From: Pseudaeromonas sp038247115
GTDB lineage: Bacteria > Pseudomonadota > Gammaproteobacteria > Enterobacterales > Aeromonadaceae
Reading direction: 5' to 3'
NCBI GenBank assembly: GCA_038247115.1
Contig: JBBRVG010000062.1
Location: 1-26,374 of the forward strand
DNA length: 26,374 bases
The notes under the pieces are model-generated. The model did not search any database. It was not told the origin of the DNA and saw only the letters and a program-made list of their open reading frames with translations. Of the stretch, positions 8,101-15,258 are shown in pieces. Made by a program: the position numbers and the translations under genes. Within the stretch, counting starts at the first letter, position 1, and every line of letters starts with the position of its first letter.

Positions 8101-8406
8101 GGTTGGAACAATACCCTGTATCAGGGGGCGGCCACGGCCAGCAGCTTTGGTAGTTCGGTTTCCGGCGCACCACAGGTCTCGGCTGATGCCAGCGCTGGCA
8201 CCATCACGTTGCGTTATCCAGCTAGTCTGCTGGGCGGCTTTTCGGCCCTGAGCGGTGGCAAGCTGTACATCACCAGTTGGGATTACGACGGTGTAAACAA
8301 TGCCTATCGTCCGTTGGCTCCGGCCGGTGGCGAATGGACCTACACAGGCCCGAGCACTGCACCCTATATTCAGGATGACCTGTTGATCACCTTACCTGAC
8401 TTCTGA
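5155..8406 (+). CDS. Lipoprotein alpha-amylase (GH13) with tandem C-terminal modules
   Basis: Secreted, lipid-anchored enzyme predicted to cleave alpha-1,4 bonds in starch, glycogen or maltodextrins. The N-terminus is a lipoprotein signal with lipobox MGGC and anchor C23; G24 does not signal inner-membrane retention. The GH13 barrel spans about 44-480 with all four conserved regions: DIVTNH (164-169), the catalytic nucleophile D278 in FRMDTIK, acid/base E315 in FGEVW, and D396 in FLDSHD. A beta domain C follows to about 567, then an Ig-like segment (about 570-668). Two homologous modules follow (about 676-870 and 879-1083), sharing DEAYxYP, WNPxNGFDH and a WDxxG...RPL pattern. They resemble the glucodextranase C-terminal (DOMON-like) family, tentatively. 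At 1083 residues it is about twice a minimal amylase. ATG 5155 has AAGGGA at 5143-5148. The upstream regulator carries a glucan-binding-like module. Confidence 0.92.
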   Translation: MPTTSFRLSLLATLIAASLMGGCGSDKKQTTPITPELKLHVASPDWRDQVVYFLLADRFNDGDPTNNDQGADEYEPSKLEYYSGGDIKGVTDKLDYIKGLGATSIWLSAPVANQWKRDIEGGLTGFHGYWASDFTQVDKHLGDLKTYQQLSDGLHSRGMYLIQDIVTNHMGDFFGYDASKMDAKDPCAGYVSHADLSHPMSTPAMTPFSNNDPCKDPAADSFHWTPNLNNFKDPVEEKTYQLSDLDDLNTSSPAVRTALKQAYGDWIRKVGVDAFRMDTIKYVEHDFLNDFIHGADGVDAVAKQTGRDHFYTFGEVWQTDFGELNDGDEKVLATYQGSTDKPEADALLNFPLQRTLLNVFASGGATGNLAYRLDVANNGGILRDPQLTPNFLDSHDADRYLSLGNKESFKQALMALMTIPGVPVIYYGSEQGFIERRASMFATGYGAGGVDHFDTQSELYQYIAKVAHMRTSHPVLTRGDIKVLASNASTAGGLVYARHYEGQTALVVFNTAATSTLINQVATGLPEGTELQVLAATGVELETVAVGENGLLTMTLPAHAGVTLLATSATSGDLTPLAVTVTNAPASGSTLTTGLMLHGTLTDTGAKSLKLVVDDNLSAATDVTLASDGNWKAVLDISSFPSGKSSHHFALYSPERGKASANMAFAADIAAEVLHAEVSDAVGDEAYHYPTDASFDKQMDMTLLSADASGSQLELTYTMSNLTTTWNPSNGFDHVLFNTFIQVPGKSGGASVLPNLNSPAPVDFSWNYLVRSEGWSNKLYSAEGASETNPGTVQNAKFSITADVDKKTVTLSIDGTSLGILDWQQAKVYVSTWDWNGAAGVMRPLQTAAGDWNFGGGDGAVDPLIMDQSEVLQLPVGAARVSDIAADEAYLYPKVVDGNKLPQYDGQQDFLQGTAARDGEDLVVTLKMRTVSNGWNPTNGFDHLRLSLYFAQANGTTGNTALPFSQGTSPDGFIWDMLSVIDGWNNTLYQGAATASSFGSSVSGAPQVSADASAGTITLRYPASLLGGFSALSGGKLYITSWDYDGVNNAYRPLAPAGGEWTYTGPSTAPYIQDDLLITLPDF
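7180..8403 (+). repeat. Tandem duplicated C-terminal module within the amylase
   Basis: Two copies of an approximately 200-residue module lie end to end, about 7180-7764 and 7789-8403. Aligned landmarks are DEAYHYP (684-690) with DEAYLYP (887-893), WNPSNGFDH (726-734) with WNPTNGFDH (935-943), GWSNKLY with GWNNTLY, and VSTWDWNG with ITSWDYDG. The copies are diverged at protein level, so the duplication is old. Confidence 0.85.
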
Positions 8407-8423
8407 TGTGCAAGCATGGAAGG

Positions 8424-8481
8424 TCCTCGGCCGCCTATTGGCCGAGGATACTCAAGTCCCGGATCCTCTACTGACTTGAGT
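8424..8481 (+). other. Two adjacent perfect 9-bp hairpins downstream of the amylase
   Basis: TCCTCGGCC (8424-8432) pairs with GGCCGAGGA (8440-8448). One base later, ACTCAAGTC (8450-8458) pairs with GACTTGAGT (8473-8481). Neither is followed by a T-tract. They lie between the amylase stop and its terminator and could block 3' exonucleases or act on the convergent minus-strand message. Confidence 0.6.
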
Positions 8482-8522
8482 GTGCTCTTGCGATGTTCTT
8501 TGTTGTTGGTTATTCCCCTTTT

Positions 8523-8549
8523 GCCCTGATTTTTCAGGGCTTTTTCTTT
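8523..8549 (+). terminator. Intrinsic terminator of the amylase gene
   Basis: GCCCTGA (8523-8529) pairs with TCAGGGC (8534-8540) around TTTT, followed by TTTTTCTTT. On the opposite strand the hairpin is followed by A residues rather than T, so it should work mainly for plus-strand transcription. Confidence 0.85.
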
Positions 8550-8554
8550 GGTGC

Positions 8555-9550
8555 TTATACCAGCCGTCTCAGGCTTTCCCCACGCTGAAAAGCTTCCAGA
8601 TTGGCGATGACCTGATTGGCGAGCGTCTGCATCGCCTCATCACTGGCCCAGGCGACATGGGGTGTAAGGATGAAATTCGGCAGCTCCAGTGCTCGCAGTA
8701 GAGGATCGCCGGCCTGCGGCGGCTCACGGCGTGCCACGTCACTGGCGGCACCGGCCAGATGACCGCTCTGCAAGGCCTGTAACAGCGCCTCTTCATCCAC
8801 CAGGGCGCCGCGGGCGGTATTGATCAGCAGGGATCCTGGCTTCATCAACCCGAACTCCCGGGCTCCGAACATGTTCCGGGTTTCGTCATTCAGCGGGCAA
8901 TGCAGGGAGATGACATCGCTGCTGCCTAGCAGCTCATCAAACGGCAATCGGGGCAGTCGTTCGAGCGTATCCGTTGCGGTGTGGAGCGGCGCGTGATCGA
9001 CAGTGCCATGGCGGCGGGCAGCAAAGCTCACCTCCATCCCCAGAGCCTGGCCCAGTCGCGCCATGTTGCGACCTAGCACGCCACTGCCAATCAGACCGAG
9101 CTTTTTGCCCGCCAGATCATGGATGCCGGGGCCAAAATAGCAAAAATGCGGACTCTGCTGCCAGGCTCCGGCGCGCAGGGCGCTCTGGTAGGCCGGCAGA
9201 TTGCGGGCCAGGGCCAGCATCAGTGCCAAGGCATGTTCGACTACGGCATGCACTGCATAGCCCTGTACATTGCAGACGGCGACGCCCCGTTGACGGCAGG
9301 ACTCCAGATCCACATTGTCGGTGCCGGTTGCCGCCACTGCGATGAGCCGCAGTTGCGGCAGCGCGGCCAGTTCAGCCTCGCCGATCCGCACCTTGTTGAC
9401 GATGGCCATAGTGGCATCTTGCAACCTTGGGACCACCTGCTCGGGTGACGTCGCCGGATACTCCTGCCAGTGATGGACAAACGCGGGGACAGGCAGTGCA
9501 ATGCGCGCAGGCAGGGTATCGCGATCCAGAAACACAATTGAAATCGACAT
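8555..9550 (-). CDS. D-2-hydroxyacid dehydrogenase (glycerate dehydrogenase/hydroxypyruvate reductase-like)
   Basis: Cytoplasmic NAD(P)-dependent oxidoreductase of 331 residues that interconverts a 2-keto acid and a D-2-hydroxy acid. The cofactor-binding motif GSGVLG is at 155-160. The catalytic triad is R247 (in NTARGALVDE), E276 (in REPP) and H298 (in TPHVAWAS). The N-terminal pattern VFLDRDTLP and the ATGTDNVDL segment resemble the HprA/glycerate dehydrogenase branch, but substrate cannot be fixed from sequence. I chose ATG 9550 because GGAG lies 7 nt upstream; the ATG at 9565 precedes that site and lacks its own. It follows the DUF3530-like gene by 21 bp, so the two are probably co-transcribed. 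Confidence 0.85.
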   Translation of the reverse strand: MSISIVFLDRDTLPARIALPVPAFVHHWQEYPATSPEQVVPRLQDATMAIVNKVRIGEAELAALPQLRLIAVAATGTDNVDLESCRQRGVAVCNVQGYAVHAVVEHALALMLALARNLPAYQSALRAGAWQQSPHFCYFGPGIHDLAGKKLGLIGSGVLGRNMARLGQALGMEVSFAARRHGTVDHAPLHTATDTLERLPRLPFDELLGSSDVISLHCPLNDETRNMFGAREFGLMKPGSLLINTARGALVDEEALLQALQSGHLAGAASDVARREPPQAGDPLLRALELPNFILTPHVAWASDEAMQTLANQVIANLEAFQRGESLRRLV

Positions 9551-9571
9551 TGGGACTCCAGTCATCGGCCG

Positions 9572-10399
9572 TTACTTCCAGCCCAGGTGACGCAACCAGC
9601 CCGCGACTTGATCGTCGCGCTCGCCGGGGTCACTCAAGGGGATCTGTCGCCAGTCGAGCTTGCTGTTGCGCTCCACTTCGAGGAGACGGGCCTTGGCCGC
9701 CAGATCCAGCCAGCTGACCTGGTGTTCGCGATACAAGTCGAGGATCGGGAACGGCGTGCTGGCTATCTCGTGGGCCAGAATCTCGTTGGCATCTTGGGCC
9801 GGATAAAACGCATCCACCAAGACCAGAGCATCCGGAGGTGCCAAGGCCTCGGTACTGAGCAGACCGCTGAGCCAAGTGGCACTGCTACCGGCGGCAATCA
9901 TCAACTGATACCCGCTGCTGTCGCCGCTGTTTTCCTGCAAGGAGGTGAGTTTGCGTTGCCAGAGTTCACGGAAGGCCTCAATGGCCGGCTGATCCTTCTC
10001 GTCATTGGGATCCAGGGCCAACTGATGGGGGCTCGGCAGCATGATGAGGGTGTCGAATCCCTGGTCATTCAGGCTGCGGCTCAGTGGCAGCAGATCGGCG
10101 ACTTGCTGCCAGTCCGGCAGTAGCAGTGCCAACCCGAGGCGATAGCCCTGATTGCTCTTGTGCAGCAAGGTGACCTGATCGCCCACCTGTTTGGCCTGTC
10201 CCGCATCTTGCCAATCCTGGGATTGCCAGTAGAGATCAGAGTCCGAGCTGTCTGCAGCGGAAGCCGCGTTAGCTTCGGGTGTGGCAGGCGCTGATGGTGT
10301 GGTTTCTGGCGCGGGCTCAGCCCCAGCTTCAGCCCCGGTATCTGCCGCCAACAGGGGCGAGCAGAGGAACAGACAGAGCAACAGACTCGGCAGACGCAT
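9572..10399 (-). CDS. Exported DUF3530-like alpha/beta-hydrolase-fold protein
   Basis: 275-residue protein of unknown function. Residues 1-19 form a Sec signal peptide (MRLPSLLLCLFLCSPLLAA) with probable cleavage after AA, so it should be periplasmic. Residues about 20-55 are a low-complexity Ala/Pro/Glu/Ser linker. The rest resembles DUF3530, an alpha/beta-hydrolase-like family; the nucleophile-elbow region reads AAGSSATW, so the usual GxSxG is degenerate and catalytic activity is doubtful. A strong AAGGAG lies 6 nt before the ATG. It is the first gene of a probable two-gene unit with the dehydrogenase downstream. Confidence 0.75.
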   Translation of the reverse strand: MRLPSLLLCLFLCSPLLAADTGAEAGAEPAPETTPSAPATPEANAASAADSSDSDLYWQSQDWQDAGQAKQVGDQVTLLHKSNQGYRLGLALLLPDWQQVADLLPLSRSLNDQGFDTLIMLPSPHQLALDPNDEKDQPAIEAFRELWQRKLTSLQENSGDSSGYQLMIAAGSSATWLSGLLSTEALAPPDALVLVDAFYPAQDANEILAHEIASTPFPILDLYREHQVSWLDLAAKARLLEVERNSKLDWRQIPLSDPGERDDQVAGWLRHLGWK

Positions 10400-10466
10400 A
10401 GATTTCTCCTTGTTGATTCAAGGCGATCATAGGCCCTTACCGCCGAGGGCGAAAGGGCCAGCCGGC

Positions 10467-11129
10467 TTACAGCGGGAAGGGAGCGGGTGCCTCGAAGCTG
10501 AGCTTCTGGTTACTGATTGGATGATAAAAACTGAGCATGGCGGCATGCAGATAGAGGTGTGGCGCGGCCGCCTCTGCCTCCGGGGTGGCATACAGATGAT
10601 CCCCCAGGATTGGATGCCCCAGCTCCATCATATGGACTCGTAGCTGATGGGAGCGCCCCGTGATGGGTTTGAGCTTCATCAGACTGCGGTCCGCTTCGAC
10701 GCGCTGGCAAATGTAGTGGGTGATGGCACGCCGCCCTTGTTCAAAATTCACCTGCTGGCGCGGACGATTTTCCCAGTCCACACACAGTGGCAGATCTATG
10801 GTGCCCTCGAGCTTTTCCACCTGTCCCCAGACCCAGGCGTAGTAGTACTTCTCGGTCTTGCGATCCTGGAACTGGCGGCCGAGGGCGCTGGTGGCCTGAG
10901 CCGTCTTGGCGACGACCATAACCCCCGAGGTACCCATATCCAGCCGATGGACGGCGCCACCTTGGGGATAGAGGCTCTTGACCCGGCTGGCAATGCTGTC
11001 GAAGTGTTCAACGGCCTTACCCGGGACACTCAGAATGCCGCTGGGCTTATTCACCACCATGATGTGCTCATCCTCAAACAGGATATCGAGGAAGGGGTCA
11101 TGGGGTGGATCGTAATGGAATGTGCTCAT
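10467..11129 (-). CDS. rluA: Dual-specificity 23S rRNA/tRNA pseudouridine synthase RluA
   Basis: Isomerises uridine to pseudouridine in RNA; the E. coli enzyme acts on 23S rRNA U746 and tRNA U32. The 220-residue protein has the RluA-family catalytic motif HRLDMGTSG with its aspartate, the PITGRSHQLRVH motif and the GHPILGDHLY motif. It lacks an N-terminal S4 domain, which with its short length distinguishes RluA (219 residues in E. coli) from RluC and RluD. It lies 110 bp downstream of rapA on the same strand, the same neighbour order as in E. coli. Confidence 0.92.
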   Translation of the reverse strand: MSTFHYDPPHDPFLDILFEDEHIMVVNKPSGILSVPGKAVEHFDSIASRVKSLYPQGGAVHRLDMGTSGVMVVAKTAQATSALGRQFQDRKTEKYYYAWVWGQVEKLEGTIDLPLCVDWENRPRQQVNFEQGRRAITHYICQRVEADRSLMKLKPITGRSHQLRVHMMELGHPILGDHLYATPEAEAAAPHLYLHAAMLSFYHPISNQKLSFEAPAPFPL

Positions 11130-11202
11130 TCTGCTCTCGTCTGGGAAATCGGGGATCGCGGGCTAACCAAGGGGCTAGCTGGGTCATCAACCGGATAGCG
11201 CA

Positions 11203-11233
11203 GCGGCCATGGGAGGCTAGCTCCCATGGCCGC
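11203..11233 (-). other. Perfect 13-bp hairpin between rapA and rluA
   Basis: GCGGCCATGGGAG (11203-11215) and CTCCCATGGCCGC (11221-11233) form an uninterrupted stem with a 5-nt loop GCTAG. It begins 6 nt downstream of the rapA stop. No T-tract follows on either strand, so it is not a standard terminator. It could be a message-stabilising or processing element between the two cistrons. Confidence 0.65.
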
Positions 11234-11239
11234 GTCTGC

Positions 11240-14116
11240 TTAACCGTGCGCTACTACGATGAAGCGCAGGGAGTCGAGCTTGAGCTGGGTCTGATCCAGC
11301 AAATGGCCTAACTCCTGTTGCAACTCGCGCAGATGATCCAGCTCGCTATCCCGCACCGTCGGGTTGACCGCTTTGAGGGCGCTCAAGCGGGCTAACTCGT
11401 TGCCCAGTGTCTGCAGCATGGTGGTGCGGGCATCGGCGACAATCTGCTCCAGTCGTGGTGCGGCGACAGCCTCTGCCTGCTGGATCAAGCCGTGGATCAC
11501 CGATTGGGAGGCGCCTACCAGCTTGCTGCCCAAGTGGCGGTTGACCGGGCTGAGCTGACGATCGAAGGCGTGGAACGCCACCTTGTCACCCAGATTATTG
11601 CCGTTTTTATCCAGCAGCAAGCGGATCGGCGTCGGTGGCAGGAAGCGGTAGAGCTGCGGGTGGCTGGCCGATTCGGCCACGAACACCAATTCCAGCATCA
11701 GGGCACCGGCCGGCAGTGTCTTGTTCTTCAGCAGGGCCACCGAGGTGGATCCAATTTCCGAGCCCAGGATCAGATCGATGCCGCCTCGGATCAGCGGGTG
11801 ATCCCAGGTGACGAAGGTCAGATCATCTCGGGAGAGCGCGGTATTGCGCTCGAAGGTGATGGTCATGCCATCCTCAGGCAACCCGGGGAAGCTGGGGACC
11901 AGCATATGATCGCCCGGCGTCAGCACCAGGGCATTTTCGCCACGATCATCCTGCTGGATGCCGATGTCATCGAACAGTTGCAGGGCGAAACTCACCAGCG
12001 CTGTCTGATCATCCTCTTCGGCCAGCTCTTCGACCAGCGCCTGGGCACCGCGGCCACCACCGGAGTGGATCTCCAGCAGTCGATCCCGACCCTGCTCCAG
12101 CTTGGCTTTCAGGGTGTCGTGTTCGCTCCGGGTGCGACTGAACAAGGGCTCCAGCAGTTGCGGGTCGGTGACATTATCGGCCAGCAGGCTGAACAGCTCG
12201 TCGCGTACCGATTCGAAGACCACACGCCCGGTCGGGCAGGTCTCTTCGAAGGCATTGAGGCCGAGGTGATACCAGTTCTGCAGCGTCTCCTGCGCTGTCT
12301 CCTGCAGGTAGGGGACATGGATTTCGACAATGTTCAGCTGACCGATCCGGTCCAGACGACCGATGCGTTGTTCCAGCAGGTCCGGGTTCAGCGGCAGATC
12401 GAACAGCACCAGGTGACGCGCAAACTGGAAGTTACGGCCTTCGGAGCCGATTTCCGAACAGAGCATCACCTGGGCGCCTGCCTCTTCCTGGGCAAAATAG
12501 GCGGCGGCCTTATCCCGTTCCAGCAAGGACATTTCTTCGTGGAACACGGCACCGCGGATCCCCTCGCGGGTACGCAGGGCATTTTCCAGCGTCAAGGCGG
12601 TGGCAGCTTCGGAGCAGATGACCAGCACCTTGTCGTGGCGCGCCGATTTCAGCAGGGCCAACAGCCAGTCCACTCGCGGATCAAACTGGGTCCAGGTGGC
12701 GGCATCGCCTTCAAATTGCTGGAATATTTTTTCCGGATACAGGTAACGACGAGCGCGGGTATCGGCATCGCCACTGTTGCCGCCCATCATGCCCATCACC
12801 TTGATCGCCGTTTTGTACTGCTCGGGCAGGGCCATGGGGTAGAGGTTGAGATGACGTTCCGGGAAACCCTGGATCGCCGAACGGGTATTGCGGAACAGGA
12901 TGCGGCCTGTGCCATGACGATCCAGCAGGGCGTGCAACAGTTGCTCCCGTTGCTGATTATCGCTCAGTGCCGCCGGATCCAGGCCATCCAGACAATCGCG
13001 CAGCAGTTGCTGGCTGTTGGCATCCAGGTCACTGCCCTCCAGCAGTTGCTGGGCAATCCCGGCGATCTGGCCATAGGATTGTTCTTCGGCCAAGAAGGCG
13101 TCGTAATCGTAGAAGCGCTCCGGATCCAGCAGTCGCAGGCGGGCGAAGTGACTCTGATGGCCCAGTTGATCCGGGGTTGCGGTCAGCAGCAGTACGCCGG
13201 GGGTCTCTTCGGCCAGCGCTTCGACAATCTGGTAGGCGCGGCTCGGAGCCTCGTCATTCCATTCCAGATGGTGCGCTTCATCGACGACTAGCAGATCCCA
13301 GGGGGCAGCGTGGACTTCGTCGAAGCGGGCGCGCCTCTTGCGCAGCCACTCCAGACTGCAGATCACCAGCTGTTCGGTTTCGAACGGGTTTTCGGCATCG
13401 TGGGCCGACTCGATACAGCGCTCTTCGTCAAACAGCGAAAAGTGCAGGTTGAAACGGCGCAGCATCTCGATCAACCACTGGTGCTGCAGGGACTCCGGCA
13501 CCAGCACCAGGACGCGCTGGGCGCGACCGGAGAGCAGTTGCTGATAGATGATCATCCCGGCTTCGATGGTCTTGCCCAGACCGACTTCATCAGCCAGCAG
13601 CACCCGTGGCGCATGGCGATGGCCGACTTCGCGGGCTATGTGCAGCTGGTGCGGGATCAGGCTGACACGGCCACTGGCCAGACCCCGGGTCGGGCTGCGA
13701 CGGCGGGCATGCTGGTGGACCAAGGCCTGATAACGCAGGCTGAAACGGGAAAGACGGTCGATCTGGCCTGCGAACAGCCGATCCTGGGGTTTGTTGAATT
13801 TGAGGAAGTGACTTAAAAACACCTCCTTGAGAGTGACCTGCTCCTGGGTGTCCAGACGGGTGCCGTGATACACCAGCAGGCCCCCCTGCTCATCCACCGC
13901 ATCAATCTCCAGTTGCCACTCTTCGTGACTGGTAATGGTATCGCCTACGTGAAACTGCACCCGGGTGACCGGGGCATCGTCCTTGGCATAAATCCGGTTT
14001 TCGCCACTGGCGGGGAACAGCAGGGTAACCATGCGTCCTTCCAGAGCAACCACGGTACCCAGACCCAGATCGGTCTCGGTATCACTAATCCAACGCTGGC
14101 CAAGTGCAAAAGGCAT
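11240..14116 (-). CDS. rapA: RNA polymerase-associated ATPase RapA (HepA)
   Basis: Swi2/Snf2-family ATPase that binds RNA polymerase and promotes its recycling after termination. The 958-residue product is close to E. coli RapA (968). Its N-terminus (MPFALGQRWISDTE) is the typical RapA start and leads into the Tudor-like N-terminal domains. Helicase motifs in order are Walker A ADEVGLGKT, DEAHH (motif II), LTATP (motif III), then GSEGRNFQ and QRIGRLDRIGQ (motifs V and VI). The open frame continues upstream to 14218, but ATG 14116 is preferred because GGAG precedes it and it matches the family N-terminus. rluA follows downstream. Confidence 0.95.
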   Translation of the reverse strand: MPFALGQRWISDTETDLGLGTVVALEGRMVTLLFPASGENRIYAKDDAPVTRVQFHVGDTITSHEEWQLEIDAVDEQGGLLVYHGTRLDTQEQVTLKEVFLSHFLKFNKPQDRLFAGQIDRLSRFSLRYQALVHQHARRRSPTRGLASGRVSLIPHQLHIAREVGHRHAPRVLLADEVGLGKTIEAGMIIYQQLLSGRAQRVLVLVPESLQHQWLIEMLRRFNLHFSLFDEERCIESAHDAENPFETEQLVICSLEWLRKRRARFDEVHAAPWDLLVVDEAHHLEWNDEAPSRAYQIVEALAEETPGVLLLTATPDQLGHQSHFARLRLLDPERFYDYDAFLAEEQSYGQIAGIAQQLLEGSDLDANSQQLLRDCLDGLDPAALSDNQQREQLLHALLDRHGTGRILFRNTRSAIQGFPERHLNLYPMALPEQYKTAIKVMGMMGGNSGDADTRARRYLYPEKIFQQFEGDAATWTQFDPRVDWLLALLKSARHDKVLVICSEAATALTLENALRTREGIRGAVFHEEMSLLERDKAAAYFAQEEAGAQVMLCSEIGSEGRNFQFARHLVLFDLPLNPDLLEQRIGRLDRIGQLNIVEIHVPYLQETAQETLQNWYHLGLNAFEETCPTGRVVFESVRDELFSLLADNVTDPQLLEPLFSRTRSEHDTLKAKLEQGRDRLLEIHSGGGRGAQALVEELAEEDDQTALVSFALQLFDDIGIQQDDRGENALVLTPGDHMLVPSFPGLPEDGMTITFERNTALSRDDLTFVTWDHPLIRGGIDLILGSEIGSTSVALLKNKTLPAGALMLELVFVAESASHPQLYRFLPPTPIRLLLDKNGNNLGDKVAFHAFDRQLSPVNRHLGSKLVGASQSVIHGLIQQAEAVAAPRLEQIVADARTTMLQTLGNELARLSALKAVNPTVRDSELDHLRELQQELGHLLDQTQLKLDSLRFIVVAHG

Positions 14117-14470
14117 TAACAACTCCAAAGCCACACAGAAAAACTGAGGGAAAACTAACGGGAAAAAAGGCGCGCTATGGTACCTGATGCGCGGTTTGTG
14201 ATCATCTGGCGTCTGCATTTCAATAGGCCGACTTTACAAACTGCAACCTTGTATCGGGAGTGCTGGTGGCATTGGACTCCCGCTGCGACGATGACGAGCC
14301 GCTTCAGGCTAAGGGTAGTCCGACCCATTGCATTGGGCCATCGACTCCGGCTTCCATGCCATTGCCGAGCAGAAGTCCTGCTCGGTAATAGCCTTGCTTC
14401 GACTCTGTGTTACCCCGGTCGGTTTAGCGCTAGATTGAAAGGGTAGTTAGCCCAATCAGGAGGTACACCC
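14117..14470. promoter_or_regulatory. Structured divergent spacer between rapA and fpr
   Basis: This 354-bp spacer must hold the promoters for both genes. Besides the rapA-leader hairpin it has CGGGAGT (14255-14261) pairing with ACTCCCG (14276-14282), and CCGAGCAG (14365-14372) pairing with CTGCTCGG (14378-14385) around 5 nt. TAGATT (14431-14436) is a possible -10 for fpr. An 89-codon plus-strand frame (14177-14446) crosses the region, but it is arginine-rich, lacks a ribosome-binding site and looks fortuitous. The hairpin density would fit a long 5' leader or a small RNA, but I recognise no known RNA family. Confidence 0.4.
14163..14193 (-). terminator. Terminator-like hairpin with T6 in the rapA leader
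   Basis: Read on the minus strand, CGCGC-type arms (14189-14193 and 14171-14175) enclose a 13-nt loop and are followed by CC and six T residues (14168-14163). This is 47-77 bp upstream of the rapA start. It could be an attenuator in the rapA leader or the end of a short minus-strand RNA. The stem is only 5 bp, so strength is uncertain. Confidence 0.4.
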
Positions 14471-15232
14471 ATGACCGACTGGGTCGAAGGACGGGTCATC
14501 CAGATGACGCACTGGAATGACAAACTGTTTTCCCTACGCGTCGAGGCCGATCTGGAACCCTATACGGCGGGGCAATTTACCCGGCTGGGACTATGGCTAC
14601 CTGAGACGCCAGGTGCCGAGTTGCAGCGGGTGGCTCACGCCTACTCGTTTGTGAATCCTCCCGGTGTTGGATATCACGAGTTTTATGTGGTGCTGATCCC
14701 CGGTGGTCGTCTGACCCCTCATCTACAACGGCTGCAGGTCGGGGATAGGCTCTGGTTGGCGCGTCAGGCCAGCGGTTTCCTGACTCTGGATGAATTGCCT
14801 GCTGGCCGCGACCTCTGGATGTTATCGACCGGTACGGCCATTGGTCCCTTCCTGTCACTGCTGGCCGAGGGGCGCGTATTTGAGCGTTTTGAACAACTGG
14901 TGCTGGCCCATGGCGTGCGGTTGGGGGAGGAGTTGAGTTATCAGCCACTGCTTGCCGAACTGCAGCAGCGTTGGCCGGGTCGTTTGCAGTATGTTCCCTT
15001 TGTAACACGGGAGCAGTGGCCTGCCGGTCTTCACGGCCGGATCCCGGATGCCATTGTCGATGGTCGTTTCGAGGCCCATGTCGGTTTGACGCTGGATCCG
15101 GCATCGAGTCAGGTGATGCTGTGTGGCAATCCGGCCATGGTCAAGGAGACGTTGCAGGTGCTGCAGTCCCGGGGCTTACGCAAGCATCTGCGGCGCGAGC
15201 CGGGCCAGATCAGCATGGAAAATTACTGGTAG
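14471..15232 (+). CDS. fpr: Ferredoxin/flavodoxin-NADP+ reductase
   Basis: Cytoplasmic FAD enzyme moving electrons between NADPH and flavodoxin or ferredoxin; in E. coli it supports radical enzymes and the oxidative-stress response. The 253-residue protein aligns along its length with E. coli Fpr. FAD-contact region AYSFVNPP is at 57-64, the NADP-binding STGTAIGPFLS motif is central, and MLCGNPAMV precedes the characteristic C-terminal tryptophan. The usual RxYS motif reads H56-A-Y-S here, with histidine (CAC at 14636-14638) in place of the arginine that normally contacts the FAD phosphates. The Shine-Dalgarno AGGAGG (14458-14463) is strong. Confidence 0.92.
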   Translation: MTDWVEGRVIQMTHWNDKLFSLRVEADLEPYTAGQFTRLGLWLPETPGAELQRVAHAYSFVNPPGVGYHEFYVVLIPGGRLTPHLQRLQVGDRLWLARQASGFLTLDELPAGRDLWMLSTGTAIGPFLSLLAEGRVFERFEQLVLAHGVRLGEELSYQPLLAELQQRWPGRLQYVPFVTREQWPAGLHGRIPDAIVDGRFEAHVGLTLDPASSQVMLCGNPAMVKETLQVLQSRGLRKHLRREPGQISMENYW

Positions 15233-15258
15233 TTCAGGATGATAGAAAGAGCCGCAAA

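Noticed and set aside
11492..13291. 599-codon plus-strand open frame antisense to rapA
   Set aside because: It lies wholly opposite rapA, whose helicase motifs are clear. The product is glutamine/histidine/glycine-rich low complexity with no recognisable domain, as expected from GC-biased antisense frames.
14177..14446. 89-codon plus-strand frame in the rapA-fpr spacer
   Set aside because: Arginine-rich, no Shine-Dalgarno, crosses several hairpins; more likely non-coding leader sequence.
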